A program made the translations under genes and the position numbers. Positions 21,881-33,420 of a stretch of DNA of 64,000 bases are shown here, piece by piece. The notes beneath the pieces are model-generated. The model saw only the letters and a list, made by a program, of their open reading frames with translations. It was not told the DNA's origin and did no database searches. Location: NCBI GenBank assembly GCA_947685225.1, contig CANTUV010000035.1, forward strand, positions 39,742,001 to 39,806,000, given 5' to 3'. The DNA is from Garcia nutans. Lineage: Eukaryota; Streptophyta; Magnoliopsida; Malpighiales; Euphorbiaceae. The first letter of the stretch is position 1. Each line of letters opens with the position of its first letter.

Positions 21881-22900
21881 AAGACTAAAGCCCATGTAGT
21901 TGGCCTAGTTACTTTCCTTAGGTTTTATCCAAATGCTTGTTATTTGACTATGATTGATATATCTTGGTTTGAACCATGGCTTATTTGGTATGTTCTTTTC
22001 ATAATATGACCTAAATATATTACAACGCCAAAATAATTTTCCTTTAAATCCAAAAGACCAAAATGTTTTTTCAAAACTTTTCAAGATGGTCTTTGGACAT
22101 AAAGCCTTTTAAAGATTGGTTAAAAATTCTTTTTCACCTGACGGCCTAAGCTCAAAGCCCAAAATCCTTTTTTTTTTCAAACAAATCTTTTTACAATGGG
22201 CTTGGATACAAAACTATTTTTCAAACAAACCTTTTTTATGGGCTTCAAGATACTTTTTAGGCTTAAAACCGCTTTTCACCTCATAACCCAAAAATTTGAA
22301 TTTTTGTTACTAAATTTTTTTTTTCTTAAATGAGCTTATAAACTATTTAGATCAATTATGGAATACTAAAAATCAAGAGTGTTCCTAATTTATACCAAAA
22401 ATTATTCGCTATGGGCTTGTCTGTGGCATGAATCATTAGTTGTCTTTCTAAATAAAAAATCTATTTATGGTAAACCTTTTAATTTAGTTTTAATCCAATA
22501 TAGCATAAAAGTTATCTTTTTATTGGCCCAATGGATTAAGACTTAATTAATGGGAATTATCATGGACTGACTTGTAAATTTGACAATGAAACTATTAGTT
22601 AAAAATTGTCCTAGTGAATTGTTCATAAATAAGATATTCCATTTTGATATTTTATTAACCATATACCTAGGAAAAGAGACTAACCATTCATGGTGGAAGA
22701 TATAAGATTGGAAGGAATGTCCTAATTATCATTTTTTGCCTATTATCTATGCATACATGCATACATACATTACATCGCATAACATTGATCCTTTCTGGCT
22801 CACAAACCTAGAGTATAACAGTTTAAGAGCTTACACCAATATGACCTACATCAGTGACTCATAGTTTAGTGAGAATTCAGTGAATTTCTCATCAAAAGTG
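21881..22900 (+). other. Element B leader; no further gene seen
   Basis: AT-rich leader aligned with A, D and E, with CATACATG short repeats near 22750. The sequence around 22084 shows the empty site corresponding to the solo LTR insertion in A. Confidence 0.6.
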
Positions 22901-24261
22901 ATGGATCTCGAACAAGCTCAAAAATTAGTGAATGATGCCCTCAACTCCATGATGGAAGAATTGAAGGAGACCTTAGCTGAGACCATGAGAAGCCAACTGG
23001 CTGCATTATTGGGAAACATTATTGAAGCATCTACTAGTACTAACAAGTAGAAGGATAAAGGAAATATTTAGGCTAGTGAGGTAGCCTTTGATGATGGCGA
23101 GGTGATAATTGATGATGATGATGACTGGGGTTAATATTTCCAAGATCCTCAAGAAAAGAAGAAAGATAAGAAGGCTGTGGAGAAAGCAGCGGTAGAGAAA
23201 ATTGAAAATTTGGATGTGGAGAAAATGATTACTGATTTGGAGAAGAAGTTTGAAAAGAAGCTAAAGGCAAAGGAGATATTGAAGGTGGACAAACTATTTG
23301 AACAAGATGAGGAAGTCCCTTATAAGTTCAAAATGCCTTCCTTTGCAATGCAGCCTGCTCGGCCTACCAATGCTCAAACTCTAAGGTACTTCATACTTTC
23401 GTTCGATCATGTTGTGCAAAATCTGTTAAATACCTTAAAGGAGAACACCTAAAAAGATTGGGATCTACTGTACAAAGCCTTTATTCAGTAGTATGGGTAT
23501 AATATGGAATTGGAAGTTACCCTAATGGAGGTAGAGTCAATCATACATAAGTAGAATGTAAATTTTGTTGACTTTGTGAAGAGGTAGAGGAATAAAGCTG
23601 CACTGCTTAATAAGAGACCAGATGAGTCTGACTAGATTCAAATGATAGTAAGGGGTGCCCTACTAGTCTGCGTGAATGGATGTCTCACACTCTCATAAGG
23701 GATTTTAAAGATCTTTTCCAAGCTGGCTTATAGATAGAAGAATAGGAATGAGAGAAGAGCCATTTTTCTGGAAGAAAGAATGAGAGGGGGAATTATCAGT
23801 CTGGCGGCCAGAGTATAAAGAATCTAGTGGATGTCAATGCAACAACTGGTCAACCAAATAGAAGATAATTTTTAGAGTTGGAAAAACCTTTGTCTTAGGT
23901 TTTCAAGCTGCAAAAGAATGTGTTATTACAGTTATTGGCTCCTAGACCTTTGCCGAATCCTTTACCGCCAAAATTTGATATTAAAGCCTTTTGTCAATTT
24001 TGTCAAACACAAGGACCTGAGACAGATAAATGCTTGCAACTAAAATATGAGATATAAAATTTGATTGACAGTGGAATGTTGCCTGAACCTAACAAGCCCA
24101 ACACCACAACAAATCCTTTGCCTGAATTTGGAAGAGTGCCACCGCCAGCGACCTTCAAGATAGAGGGAGGATTGATGGAAAGTTTTGACTTATTGTCTTT
24201 TCAAGTTAATGATGGAGAAATTGTTGAGGAAGGGGTTGCTAGTTTTGGTTCTTTCCCCTGA
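22901..24261 (+). pseudogene. Gag-like protein of element B, heavily broken
   Basis: ATG at 22901 starts MDLEQAQKLVNDALNSMM, the same N-terminal helix as A and E. Then come an acidic linker, VEKMITDLEKKFEKK, KFKMPSF, a capsid-region remnant (TLRYFILSFD, NVNFVDFVKR) and a C-terminal linker (SGMLPEPNKPNTTTNPLPEFGRVPPPATF). Stops occur at many sites, mostly TAG or TAA, with several shifts after 23650. A segment between KFKMPSF and the first capsid helix is deleted. It is the oldest-looking gag in the window. Confidence 0.8.
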
Positions 24262-24740
24262 CATGTCCAAGTAGATGAAGCACCAACGATTATAATTCAG
24301 TAAACTTCCTTAGGCTTGAGTGCTACTTATTTTATTTATGCTTTCTTTAATATTTGTGGAATAATTATATTTTTTAAATTAAGATTATTTAAATAAATTA
24401 CTTTCATCAAATTTTATTTGTATTGGTTTTTGTTCATTTTGGTGCCCAACTGATGACGAGTCTAGCTTGATATTTATAAATTAATGCATCTACACATCAT
24501 GATCTGAATGACTTTACTAGGTGAGGGAGTTATTCTATAGTATCGAGTTGTGCATGCTTACTTAGAGAGGCCTCCTAATAATCAACTTTGTCTAGGTCAT
24601 AGTCAATCTTAGAACATGCTTTGATGAACTTTCAAGGTGAAATTAATCTCTGCTTATTTAAGGGAGAGATGATCCAGGTATTATTTGGCTAGCAAACAAC
24701 TAGCATCCATCCATGTTATCATCAATCCTTAGTTTGTCCC
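24262..24740 (+). other. Element B post-gag fragment
   Basis: It aligns with A from 10542 to about 10985 (TTTTGGTGCCCAACTGATGACGAG landmark) and stops at GTCCC where element C begins. The remainder of B is not found in the window. Confidence 0.7.
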
Positions 24741-26109
24741 TGTAGACCCTTAATTTTTGACCCAATCTGGTCCAATATTTTTTATAGTCTAAAATAATTT
24801 TTATGGTATTTTAATTAAATAATATTTATTTTAGTATTTATTATTTATAATTTTTAATAAAAACAAAAAAGGTAATATTAGTAACGTTAAAAAAATAAAT
24901 AATAATAAATAAATGAAAAATAATAAATAATATTTTCATCTCCGAAAGTAAATTGGTTTGGGCCAATTCGCCATAGAAATTTCCTGCGGTGAATTGGTTG
25001 TCCCGCCCCAACTCTTGCAATTTTTGTAGCCCGCAATAATGTTTTGCCAGCGCAACTTTTTCAAGCGTAGTTTTAATTTCTTTGGTTTGTTTTCTTTTCC
25101 TAAATGATTTTAATTTCCTTAGACAATTAGAATTAGGTTTGGATTTTTTCCTATAAATATCACATTAAAACACTTTAGAAAGGGATCTGGACTGGGAACT
25201 TTGGACTTCTGACTTTGGTGGACAAAACTTAGAACCAAACTTCAGACTCTCAAAAATTCTTTCGGCAAAAAAAAAACTCTAGCAAGCTAGGAGAAATTGA
25301 AGAGACAGCAACCAAAGGAGACAAGCAATCATCTCCGGATTGCTTTGCTCAACCAAAATCAAATCTGAAGCAGGCAACAGCTTGGTTCGATTTCTTTATA
25401 TTTGGTGGAGCCTTCCAACATAGGTAAATTGTTTTAACTTATGTTTATTCAATAATTAATCATCTTCATCTTTTAAGCCATCATCACACTGCCTTAGTTA
25501 TTTAATTCTTCCTTCAAATTTAGTTTAGGTAGTAACATGAATTAATTTATACAATACTTAAGATCTTAATTAAAGTAAATAATATAACCATTCAACACAA
25601 ATCTAATTTCATAAACCCTAAGTCATTCAAACCCTAAATCTTAATTAATTTCATTTCCAAACTTTCACAGAAGCTATTTTGTTATAATTTTATTCAATGA
25701 GTTATTTTAATCTTTCAACAATAAATATGGCTTTCTATATTTGTTTTCACCGAAAAATACATAAGTAGTTGATATAGTCAATATTAAAAGCACACTCAAC
25801 TTTGATTACAGAAAAGTAACAAATTCTAAATTCGAAATCATCATCCACAGAATTGAGATTTCAAACTATAAAACCCTAATATCTTAACCGTAAAACCCTA
25901 AAACTTTAATAGCCTTTAAACATGTTTTTCAAATCTAAAATCCTAATTACACCTTTCTAAAAACCCTAAACTATCTTATTAATTCTCAAAATCTTAACCC
26001 CAGTGTCTTAATTCCTTAATTTTCCTAAACCCTAATTTTCTTAAAACCTAATCCAGTAAACCCTAGTTTTCCTAAACCCTAATTCTTAAAACATCAAAAC
26101 TTCATGACA
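24741..26109 (+). repeat. Element C LTR, first part
   Basis: It starts TGTAGACCCTTAATTTTTGACC in B's post-gag region. U3 contains GGGCCAATTCGCC...GGTGAATTGG near 24960. A TATA box lies at 25152-25159. A stretch rich in AAACCCTAA-like motifs (25600-26100) runs up to the Tekay-like insertion at 26110. Left flank GTCCC (24736-24740). C may be a solo LTR or a 5' LTR; its end is lost, so this cannot be decided. Confidence 0.85.
25152..25159 (+). promoter_or_regulatory. TATA box, element C LTR
   Basis: TATAAATA at the conserved place. Confidence 0.7.
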
Positions 26110-27093
26110 TGTAATATCCCTATGCATGCCCTAGAAGTTTTGTATGTTGTTGTTGTTGTTGTTGTTGTTGTTGGTTTAAATTGAGAAAAGAAAAGTATAT
26201 GTATATGTGTTTTGGGAAGAAATAGGGTTTAGAGACAAGTTTATATGTTGTGTATATGGTGATATATATAACATATACATTGGTCAAAAGGGTTGGTCAA
26301 TGCAAGAGGAGATTTTTTTTAGGGCATGTGAAATTACCAAAGTGGGCAAGAAATTATAAAGGGAATTAAGATGTGTATGAGGGTATTATAGTAATTTTCT
26401 TTTGGATGGGTATTTAATGAGTGTTTGACTTTGTGATTTCTTCATCATCTTCTCTTCTTCTTCTTGATGTTGGCCGGCTCACCAAAAGCAAAGGAAAACA
26501 AGAGAGCAAAGGAAGATTTTGATGTTCTTAGCTCAAAGGTTGAAGGAGATTTTAGGTAAACAAGTTGGAATTTCAAGAAATTTCATTATTTGGTAAGTAT
26601 TCTTTTGTTTTCTTTATTTATTTTGAAGTGGTGTTAAAGTGAATTAGAGTTTGTTGATTTTGTGATTTGGTGTGTTTGAGATGTGTTTGTGTTGTGTTTT
26701 CAAGTGTTGAATTGGTTTTAAGTTAAGAGTTTAAATAGGTATTGTTGTTGGAAGTGGTGGATGTTGAGTTTGAAAGATGGAAAAGGATGAGGATTTTAGG
26801 GTTTGTGTTTAATGTAATATTAATGTTTTGTGAGGTGATTATTGTGATAAACATGTAGAATTTGTGTTTAGAACATTGATTCCATTCATTTGAAACATGT
26901 TATGTGGTGTTTGATGAGTTTGAGTGCAATTTGGAGGAGAGTTGTGCATATTAGGGTTTGTGTTTTGGGAGACACGGCCAAAAGCAATGTGTGACACGGC
27001 CAAGCCAAGGGATTTTGGGCGTGTTGGATTAGTTTTTGGGTGACATGGCCGTGTTCCCAAGCCGTGTTATCTACTGTGAGTTTTGGTTTAAGA

Positions 27094-27182
27094 GACACGG
27101 CCACAAGCTTGGCCGTGTCCCTTGCCCGTGTTGCTTACTGTCCAATTGGGTTGAGTGACACGGCCACAAGCTTGGCCGTGTC
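27094..27182. repeat. Two CACGGCCA palindromes in the Tekay-like 5' LTR
   Basis: Each is a 10-bp perfect inverted repeat, GACACGGCCA and TGGCCGTGTC, around CAAGCT. They are repeated in the 3' LTR near 34396-34484. The same palindrome core forms the array in the unrelated solo LTR at 6890-7470. Confidence 0.9.
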
Positions 27183-28130
27183 CCTCAAGTGGCTGCCCGT
27201 GTCCCTCAATTGTGTGGGTTGGGGTTTTTATTCTTTGTTCTAATTGCATTGTTTTGGTTCTCCAAGGGTAGGTTGGTCCCTAAACCTAACCCTAAACACT
27301 TTAAACACACTTAAATCAATGAATGATATAATCAAATGCATGTGTAAGGTCCTAAAACTATGAATCATATCAATTGTTCTTTGCCCTAATTGCATTGTTG
27401 AGATTGAACAATGTTATCTTATGCATTGTGAATGGTAATGTGTTTCATGAGTAATATACATTGAAATTTAAGATGTATATCAAAGATGCAATGATAATTC
27501 AAATAAGACTTGATATGAGACAATGCCATTGTGTTTGGCTATGATGATGCAATTGAAAGAAATAAGGCATGTTTGCCTAAATGTTGTTGAGAATTGAGAA
27601 TGAAAATGATAATTGAATAATAAATGAATTGTGTGGCTAATGTGTTATTCCATTTTCAGAGTTGGTTGTTGGTGGCATGCCTAATAAGTGTAACAATCTC
27701 TTGAAGTTAGGTTGGATTGAATCCTTGAAGCCTAATTGAGATGTTACCACCCTTGAAGCTAGGTTGGGTTAGTTCTTGAAGCCAAGTTGGGTAGAAGCTT
27801 AGCATGCTTTGCTCCCCTTGAAGCTTGGTTGAACTTAATCCTTGAAGCCTAGTTGGGTATATGATATTGATAAATGTGATAACGAAACCAAAGCATTAAC
27901 TCTGAAAATTGAATGGCATATTAGTGTGTCTTGGGCCCATGCTTGTCTTTGTTTAGTGTTGATTATGAATGGTTAAATGAATACTAATGAGGTATATGAA
28001 AAGATATTGAAATGTGATATGTAATGTGAAAGTATGTTGTTAGTTTTGCATATATGATGTTGCATGTATAATATGGGTTGAGAAATGACATTGCATTGCA
28101 CTAAGTCATATCATTAGCATGATTATCTTA

Positions 28131-28168
28131 CTAAGCCATTGGCTTAGCGCGATAGTGTTTAATCGCGC
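28131..28168 (+). promoter_or_regulatory. Twin hairpins near the LTR end (Tekay-like)
   Basis: CTAAGCC-ATT-GGCTTAG (28131-28147) is followed at once by GCGCGAT-AGTGTTTA-ATCGCGC (28147-28168). The 3' LTR keeps both. The first hairpin also occurs in the diverged minus-strand LTR at 2838, with a compensatory C-G to T-A change. It may be involved in RNA end formation or strand transfer. Confidence 0.6.
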
Positions 28169-28568
28169 AGGTAATAAAGTTGATAGAGTTGAACCCGAGA
28201 GTTCATCAAGACCAAGTGAGAGTAGACCTTGAAGAATCCATTTTGGGAGCTTAAAGATCAGAGCAGACTTGCCAATCATGTATACTTCTTTATATTTTGT
28301 AAAAAAATGTTTAATATGTAAATATGTACATATTTTATAACTTCCGCTGTGTAATATTTAAATGTATATATATATATATAACTAATATGTTTTGTTTTAT
28401 AAGTAAATGATCTACTTTTCTATAATGTATAATGATAAGGGTATTGTATCAAGTTTAAAGTGTTTTGAATGTTAAGAAAACTGTAGCATCCCTATGTTTG
28501 GTGCACTTATGCTACATTGTTGTGGTTGTAGTGTGTGTGCATTGGATATGGGGGTGTTACAATTGTTT

Positions 28569-28580
28569 TGGTATCAGAGC
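28569..28580 (+). other. Primer binding site, iMet type
   Basis: TGGTATCAGAGC, seven bases after the LTR end. This is the standard plant initiator-Met tRNA complement. Confidence 0.95.
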
Positions 28581-28729
28581 CTAGGTTTGAGATTCTCAAC
28601 CTAGGTAAAATGTAACAAAAAGAATATTTTACTTAAAAAGTTGGTTTTGAATAAAAATACATGTTTGGGATTGGCAATCTCTGATCTTTAATAAGATGTA
28701 GTATGTTGTGTTTGCAGACTTAGGTTGTG

Positions 28730-31700
28730 ATGGATTCTCACTCACGTCAGTCGATTGAGGGTAGTGCCGAGAGTATTGCTCCTGCTGAGGGAGCTAGAGT
28801 TGATAGTGTTGAGGAGGCACTTGCTTCGGTGTCGGGTAGACCAGCTGGAGAGGAGGTTCCGCCAGCCTGGTTTAGACATATGATGGAAGTTATGAGGCAA
28901 GCACCAGTGCAACCAGTGCCACCACCCCCTCAGCCTTTGGTATCTGTGAGGCACTATGACAAACTAAGGAAGTATGGAGCGGAGGATTTCCTTGGTACTA
29001 CTGATCCAGCTGTAGCAGAACAGTGGCTTGATAAAGTACAGAGGATTTTTATTCAGTTGCAAGCCACATCGGAGGAAAAGTTTGATTATGCCAGATCATT
29101 GCTACAGAAAGATGCATACGATTGGTGGAGGACAGTGCCCCATTCTATGGATGATCCACCAACCTTGTCATATGCGGATTTTCTGAGAGAATTTGAGTTG
29201 AAGTATACTCCTAGGGAGTATAAGGACATGAAGAAGATGGAGTTCTTGAGCTTGAAGTAAGACAGCAAGACTGTTACTGAGTATGAAGTTGAGTTTATTA
29301 GACTGAGTCAGTATGCTGGGGGTATCATTGCTGATGAGATTGATAGATGTCGGCGATTTGAGGAGGGATTGAGGCCCTCGATCATGTGCTTAGTGGCTGG
29401 ATCCAGATATCAGGATTTCTCACAGCTTGTGGCAGCAGCTCGAAGTGTAGAGTGAGCTCAGGGTATTGCGGTTGCTTCAGAAGAAGAGGTTAGGGTTAGA
29501 AGGCCCCAGTTCGAGGCAGGGTCTTCTTCTGCGAAGAGGGGTAGAGGAAGTTTTGTTCCTCGGAGTAGTAGGAGCCAGAGACCAGCAGGTAGGTCAGTGC
29601 AGTTACAGAGGCAGAGATTTAGACCTGCAGCTTCAGTGGCAAGTGCTCCGACCCCTATGATTCAGAGATCCACCTTACCCGTCTGTATCCATTGTGGTAG
29701 GCCACATGGTGGTCCTTGCTGGAAGACTGGTATAGCAAGGGTTTGTTTTAGATGTGGATCACCTGATCACTTTGTGAGAGATTTCCCTGAGAGGCAAGAG
29801 CAGATGTCAGTTGATACAGCAGCTTCTCGACCTAGTGCGAGGGGAGGCCGAGGAGGTAGAGGTGTCAGCCGAGGAGGTAGACCGGGGTACAGTTCTAGAG
29901 GAGGTGCTACCTCCAGGAAGAGTAGACCAGAGGAGGTTGGTTCTTCCCAGAGGATGTATGTTATGCAGAGGCAGCCGGATGCATCGGCAGTCATAGCGGG
30001 TACTCTTTCTTTATTTAATACTCCAGTACTTGCTTTGATTGATCCGGGTTCCACGCATTCATATATTAGTGCATCTGTTTTGCCTGTATTTGATGTGCAT
30101 GCTGAGTCCCTAGGATTTGATGTGTTGGTGACAAATCCGTTAGGGCATAGTGTGATTGTTAGTAAAGTGCACCGGGATAGTGCAGTGAGGGTGCAAGGTG
30201 AGGAGTTTCTTGGAGATTTGATTGAGATGCCATTTAAGGAATATTATGTGATCTTAGGTATGGATTGGCTATCTCGACATGGAGCTGTGGTGGATTGTAA
30301 AAAGAAAATTGTTTCTTTGAGAACGGGTGATGGTAGAGAGGTGATAGTATCTAATGAGCAGGAACAGCTAGCCTCCTTATTTGTTTCAGCTGTTGCAGCT
30401 AGGAGATTGATTAGAAAGGGGTGTGAAGCCTATCTTGCTCATGTGGTGGATACTAGAGTGAAGGGTTTCCCTATTGATAGCATTGCCACAGTTGCTGAGT
30501 TCCCGGATGTGTTTCCAGAGGAGTTGCCAGGGTTGCCTCCTGAGAGAGAGGTGGAGTTCGGTATTGAATTGTTGCCTGGTACCACTCCTATCTCTATTAC
30601 TCCTTATAGAATGGCACAAGCAGAATTGAGGGAATTGAAAGTGCAATTACAGGAGTTGTTGGACAAAGGATTTATTCGCCCTAGTGTTTCTCCTTGGGGA
30701 GCTCCTGTGCTATTTGTGAAAAAGAAAGATGGTACTATGAGGTTGTGTATCGATTATAGGCAATTGAACAAGGTGACTATTAAAAATAAATATCCTTTGC
30801 CTAGAATTGATGATCTCTTTGATCAGTTGAAGGGAGCGTCAGTGTTCTCCAAAATTGATCTGAGATCAGGGAACCATCAGCTGAGAGTCAGAGCTGAAGA
30901 TGTTCCGAAGACAGCTTTCCGGACCAGGTATGGGCATTATGAATTTCTAGTTATGCCTTTTGGTCTGAAGAATGCACCTGCAGCTTTCATGGATTTGATG
31001 AATAGGGTGTTTAGGCCCTATTTGGATCAGTTTGTAGTGGTCTTCATTGATGATATTCTAGTGTATTCAAGGAATGAAGAGGAACATGATATGCATCTGC
31101 AGATTGTGTTGCAGATTTTGAGAGAAAAGCAGCTGTTTGCCAAATTGTCGAAGTGTGAGTTCTGGTTGGATCAAGTCGCTTTTCTTGGTCATATAGTTTC
31201 AGCAGAAGGCATTAGAGTTGATCCGAGCAAAGTTGAAGCTATATTGAATTGGAGTCCACCCAAGTCGGTGACAGAGGTTAGAAGTTTTCTGGGTTTGGCA
31301 GGCTATTACCGGCGGTTTGTGAAAGGGTTTTCTTTGATAGCTACTCCACTCACCAGATTGCTTCGTAAGGGAGTGAGGTTTTTGTGGACAGATCAGTGTC
31401 AGGCGAGCTTTGAACAGTTGAGAGAAATGTTAACTCAAGCGCCTGTTCTTACTTTACCTGTAGAAGGCAAACCATATGTGATCTACAGTGATGCTTCACA
31501 TAGAGGTTTGGGGTGTGTATTGATGTAAGAAGGGAAAGTTATAGCTTATGCATCTCGACAGTTGAAACCGCATGAGCTTAACTATCCGACCCATGATTTG
31601 GAATTGGCTGCCATTGTGTTTGCATTGAAGATTTGGCGCCACTATCTGTTTGGGGAGAAATGTTTCATCTACACTGATCACAAGAGTTTGAAGTATTTGG

Positions 31701-33373
31701 GTGTCCAGAAAGAACTCAATCTTCGTCAGAGGAGATGGTTAGAATTGATTAAAGACTACGACTGCTTGATTGACTATCATCCAGGTAAAGCAAATGTTGT
31801 TGCTGATGCCTTGAGTCGGAAGTCTTTAGCTGGTTTAACAGTTTACTCGCTCTCGTTGCTTGTTGAGTTGAGAGCATTGCATGCCAGTTTTGTACCTTGT
31901 GTTGATGGTGCATTATTGGCACAGTTGCAATTGAAGCCGGTTTTGTTAGATCAGATCAAAGAAGCTCAGTTGGCCGATAAGAAGGTACAGAAGATTGTTT
32001 CGGATTGTCAGAGTGGAAAGGGTAGAGATTTTATTGTGAAGAGTGATGGAAGTCTCTGGTTCAAGAGCAGATTGTGTGTACCCGATGATGCTGATTTGAA
32101 AAGGGTCATTTTGGAAGAAGCTCATCAGTCGATGTTTGCTATGCATCCGGGTAATACGAAGATGTATCATGATTTGAGACAGCATTATTAGTGGATGGGG
32201 TTGAAGAGAGACATTGCTGAGTTTGTATCGAAATGTCTCACTTGTCAGAAGGTTAAAGCAGAGCATCAAGTTCCAACCGGGTTGCTTCAACCGTTGTCAG
32301 TGCCAGAATGGAAGTGGGAAAGAGTGACAATGGACTTTGTGTCTGGATTGCCATTGACACAAAGGAAACATGATGCCATATGGGTGATTGTTGATAGATT
32401 GACTAAGACAGCTCATTTCCTTCCGGTGCGGATGGATTACTCTTTGGAGAGGTTGGCTGAGCTGTATATCCATGAGATTGTGAAACTGCATGGTGTTCCA
32501 ACTTCTTTAGTGTCCGATCGAGATACCAGGTTTACTTCAAGATTTTGGAAGAGTTTGCATAGTGCTTTGGGTTCTTGACTACACTTCAGCACTGCTTTTC
32601 ATCCACAGACAGATGGACAGTCAGAGAGGGTGATACAGATTCTTGAAGATATGTTGAGAAGCTGTGTCATCGATTTCTCTGGAAGTTGGGATAGGTTTTT
32701 ACCTCTTGTGGAGTTTGCTTACAACAACAGTCATCAATCCAGCATTGGTATGGCACCATTTGAAGCATTGTATGGCAGACGGTGTAGGACACCTCTTTGT
32801 TGGAGTGAAGTTGGGGAAGGTAAGTTAATTGGGCCTGATTTGATTCAAGAAACTGAAGAGAAAGTAAAAGTGATTCGAGGCAGGTTGAAAGCAGCTTCAG
32901 ACCGATAGAAGTCTTATGCAGATCTGAAGAGGAGAGATATAGAGTTTGATGTGGGAGATAAGGTATTTTTGAAGGTATCTCCTTGGAAGAAAATTTTGCG
33001 GTTCGGTCGGAAAGGGAAATTGAGTTCTCGGTTTATTGGACCATATGAAGTTTTGGAAAGAATTGGGCCAATTGCGTATCGACTTGCTTTGCCACCTGAG
33101 TTGGATCGTATTCATAATGTATTCCATGTTTCTATGTTGAGGAGATATAGGTCGGATCCATCTCATGTGTTGCCATTTGAATCTATTGAAGTGAGCCCAG
33201 ACTTGACATTTGAAGAGGAACCAGTTGCTATCTTGGCACGAGAAGTGAAAGAGTTGAGAAACAAGAGAGTGCCATTGGTGAAGATTCTTTGGAAGAATCA
33301 TGCAAAAGAAGAAGCAACTTGGGAAAGTGAGCAATCTATGCAAGAACAGTATCCGCAGTTGTTTCAGCTTTGA
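28730..33373 (+). pseudogene. Gag-Pol polyprotein of the Tekay-like chromovirus (1,547 codons, six premature stops)
   Basis: One frame throughout, no frameshift; ATG at 28730. Order: Gag capsid (residues about 75-235), an RG-rich linker, zinc knuckle (C339, C342, H347, and Phe352 in place of the last Cys), protease (DPGST at 438), RT (CIDYRQLN; FIDD box at 772-775), RNase H (D921), integrase (HPGN...CLTCQ; D1202, D1263, E1299), a GPY/F module near 1438 and a C-terminal chromodomain (from about 1500) that in this clade targets heterochromatin. Stops: TAA 29258, TGA 29453, TAA 31526, TAG 32189, TGA 32576, TAG 32906. Each is explained by one C-to-T or G-to-A transition. RT has RSGNHQL where relatives have Tyr. 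The protein cannot be made, so recent movement probably used proteins from another copy. Confidence 0.95.
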
Positions 33374-33407
33374 TATCAGGTAATTTCGAGGACGAAATTT
33401 TCTTTTT

Positions 33408-33420
33408 AGAGGGGGAGAAT
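33408..33420 (+). other. Polypurine tract, Tekay-like element
   Basis: AGAGGGGGAGAAT immediately before the 3' LTR, after the GAGGACGAAATTTTC motif common in this clade. Confidence 0.9.

Larger units (their letters stand above)
26110..28561 (+). repeat. Tekay-like 5' LTR
   Basis: It starts TGTAATATCC and ends GGGTGTTACA. It contains a (TTG)n run near 26146, CTTCTT-rich sequence near 26450, two GACACGGCCA/TGGCCGTGTC palindromes (27094-27119 and 27157-27182), a tandem set of TTGAAGCCTAGTTGGG-like phrases (27690-27860), two adjacent hairpins at 28131-28168 and a (TA)n run near 28364. No gene is present. Confidence 0.95.

Noticed and set aside
26839..27104. Paired minus-strand frames repeated at 34144-34406
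   Set aside because: They lie in non-coding LTR sequence, are duplicated because the LTR is duplicated, and cover the palindromes.
28569..28580. tRNA gene fragment
   Set aside because: It is a 12-base priming site with no cloverleaf sequence around it.
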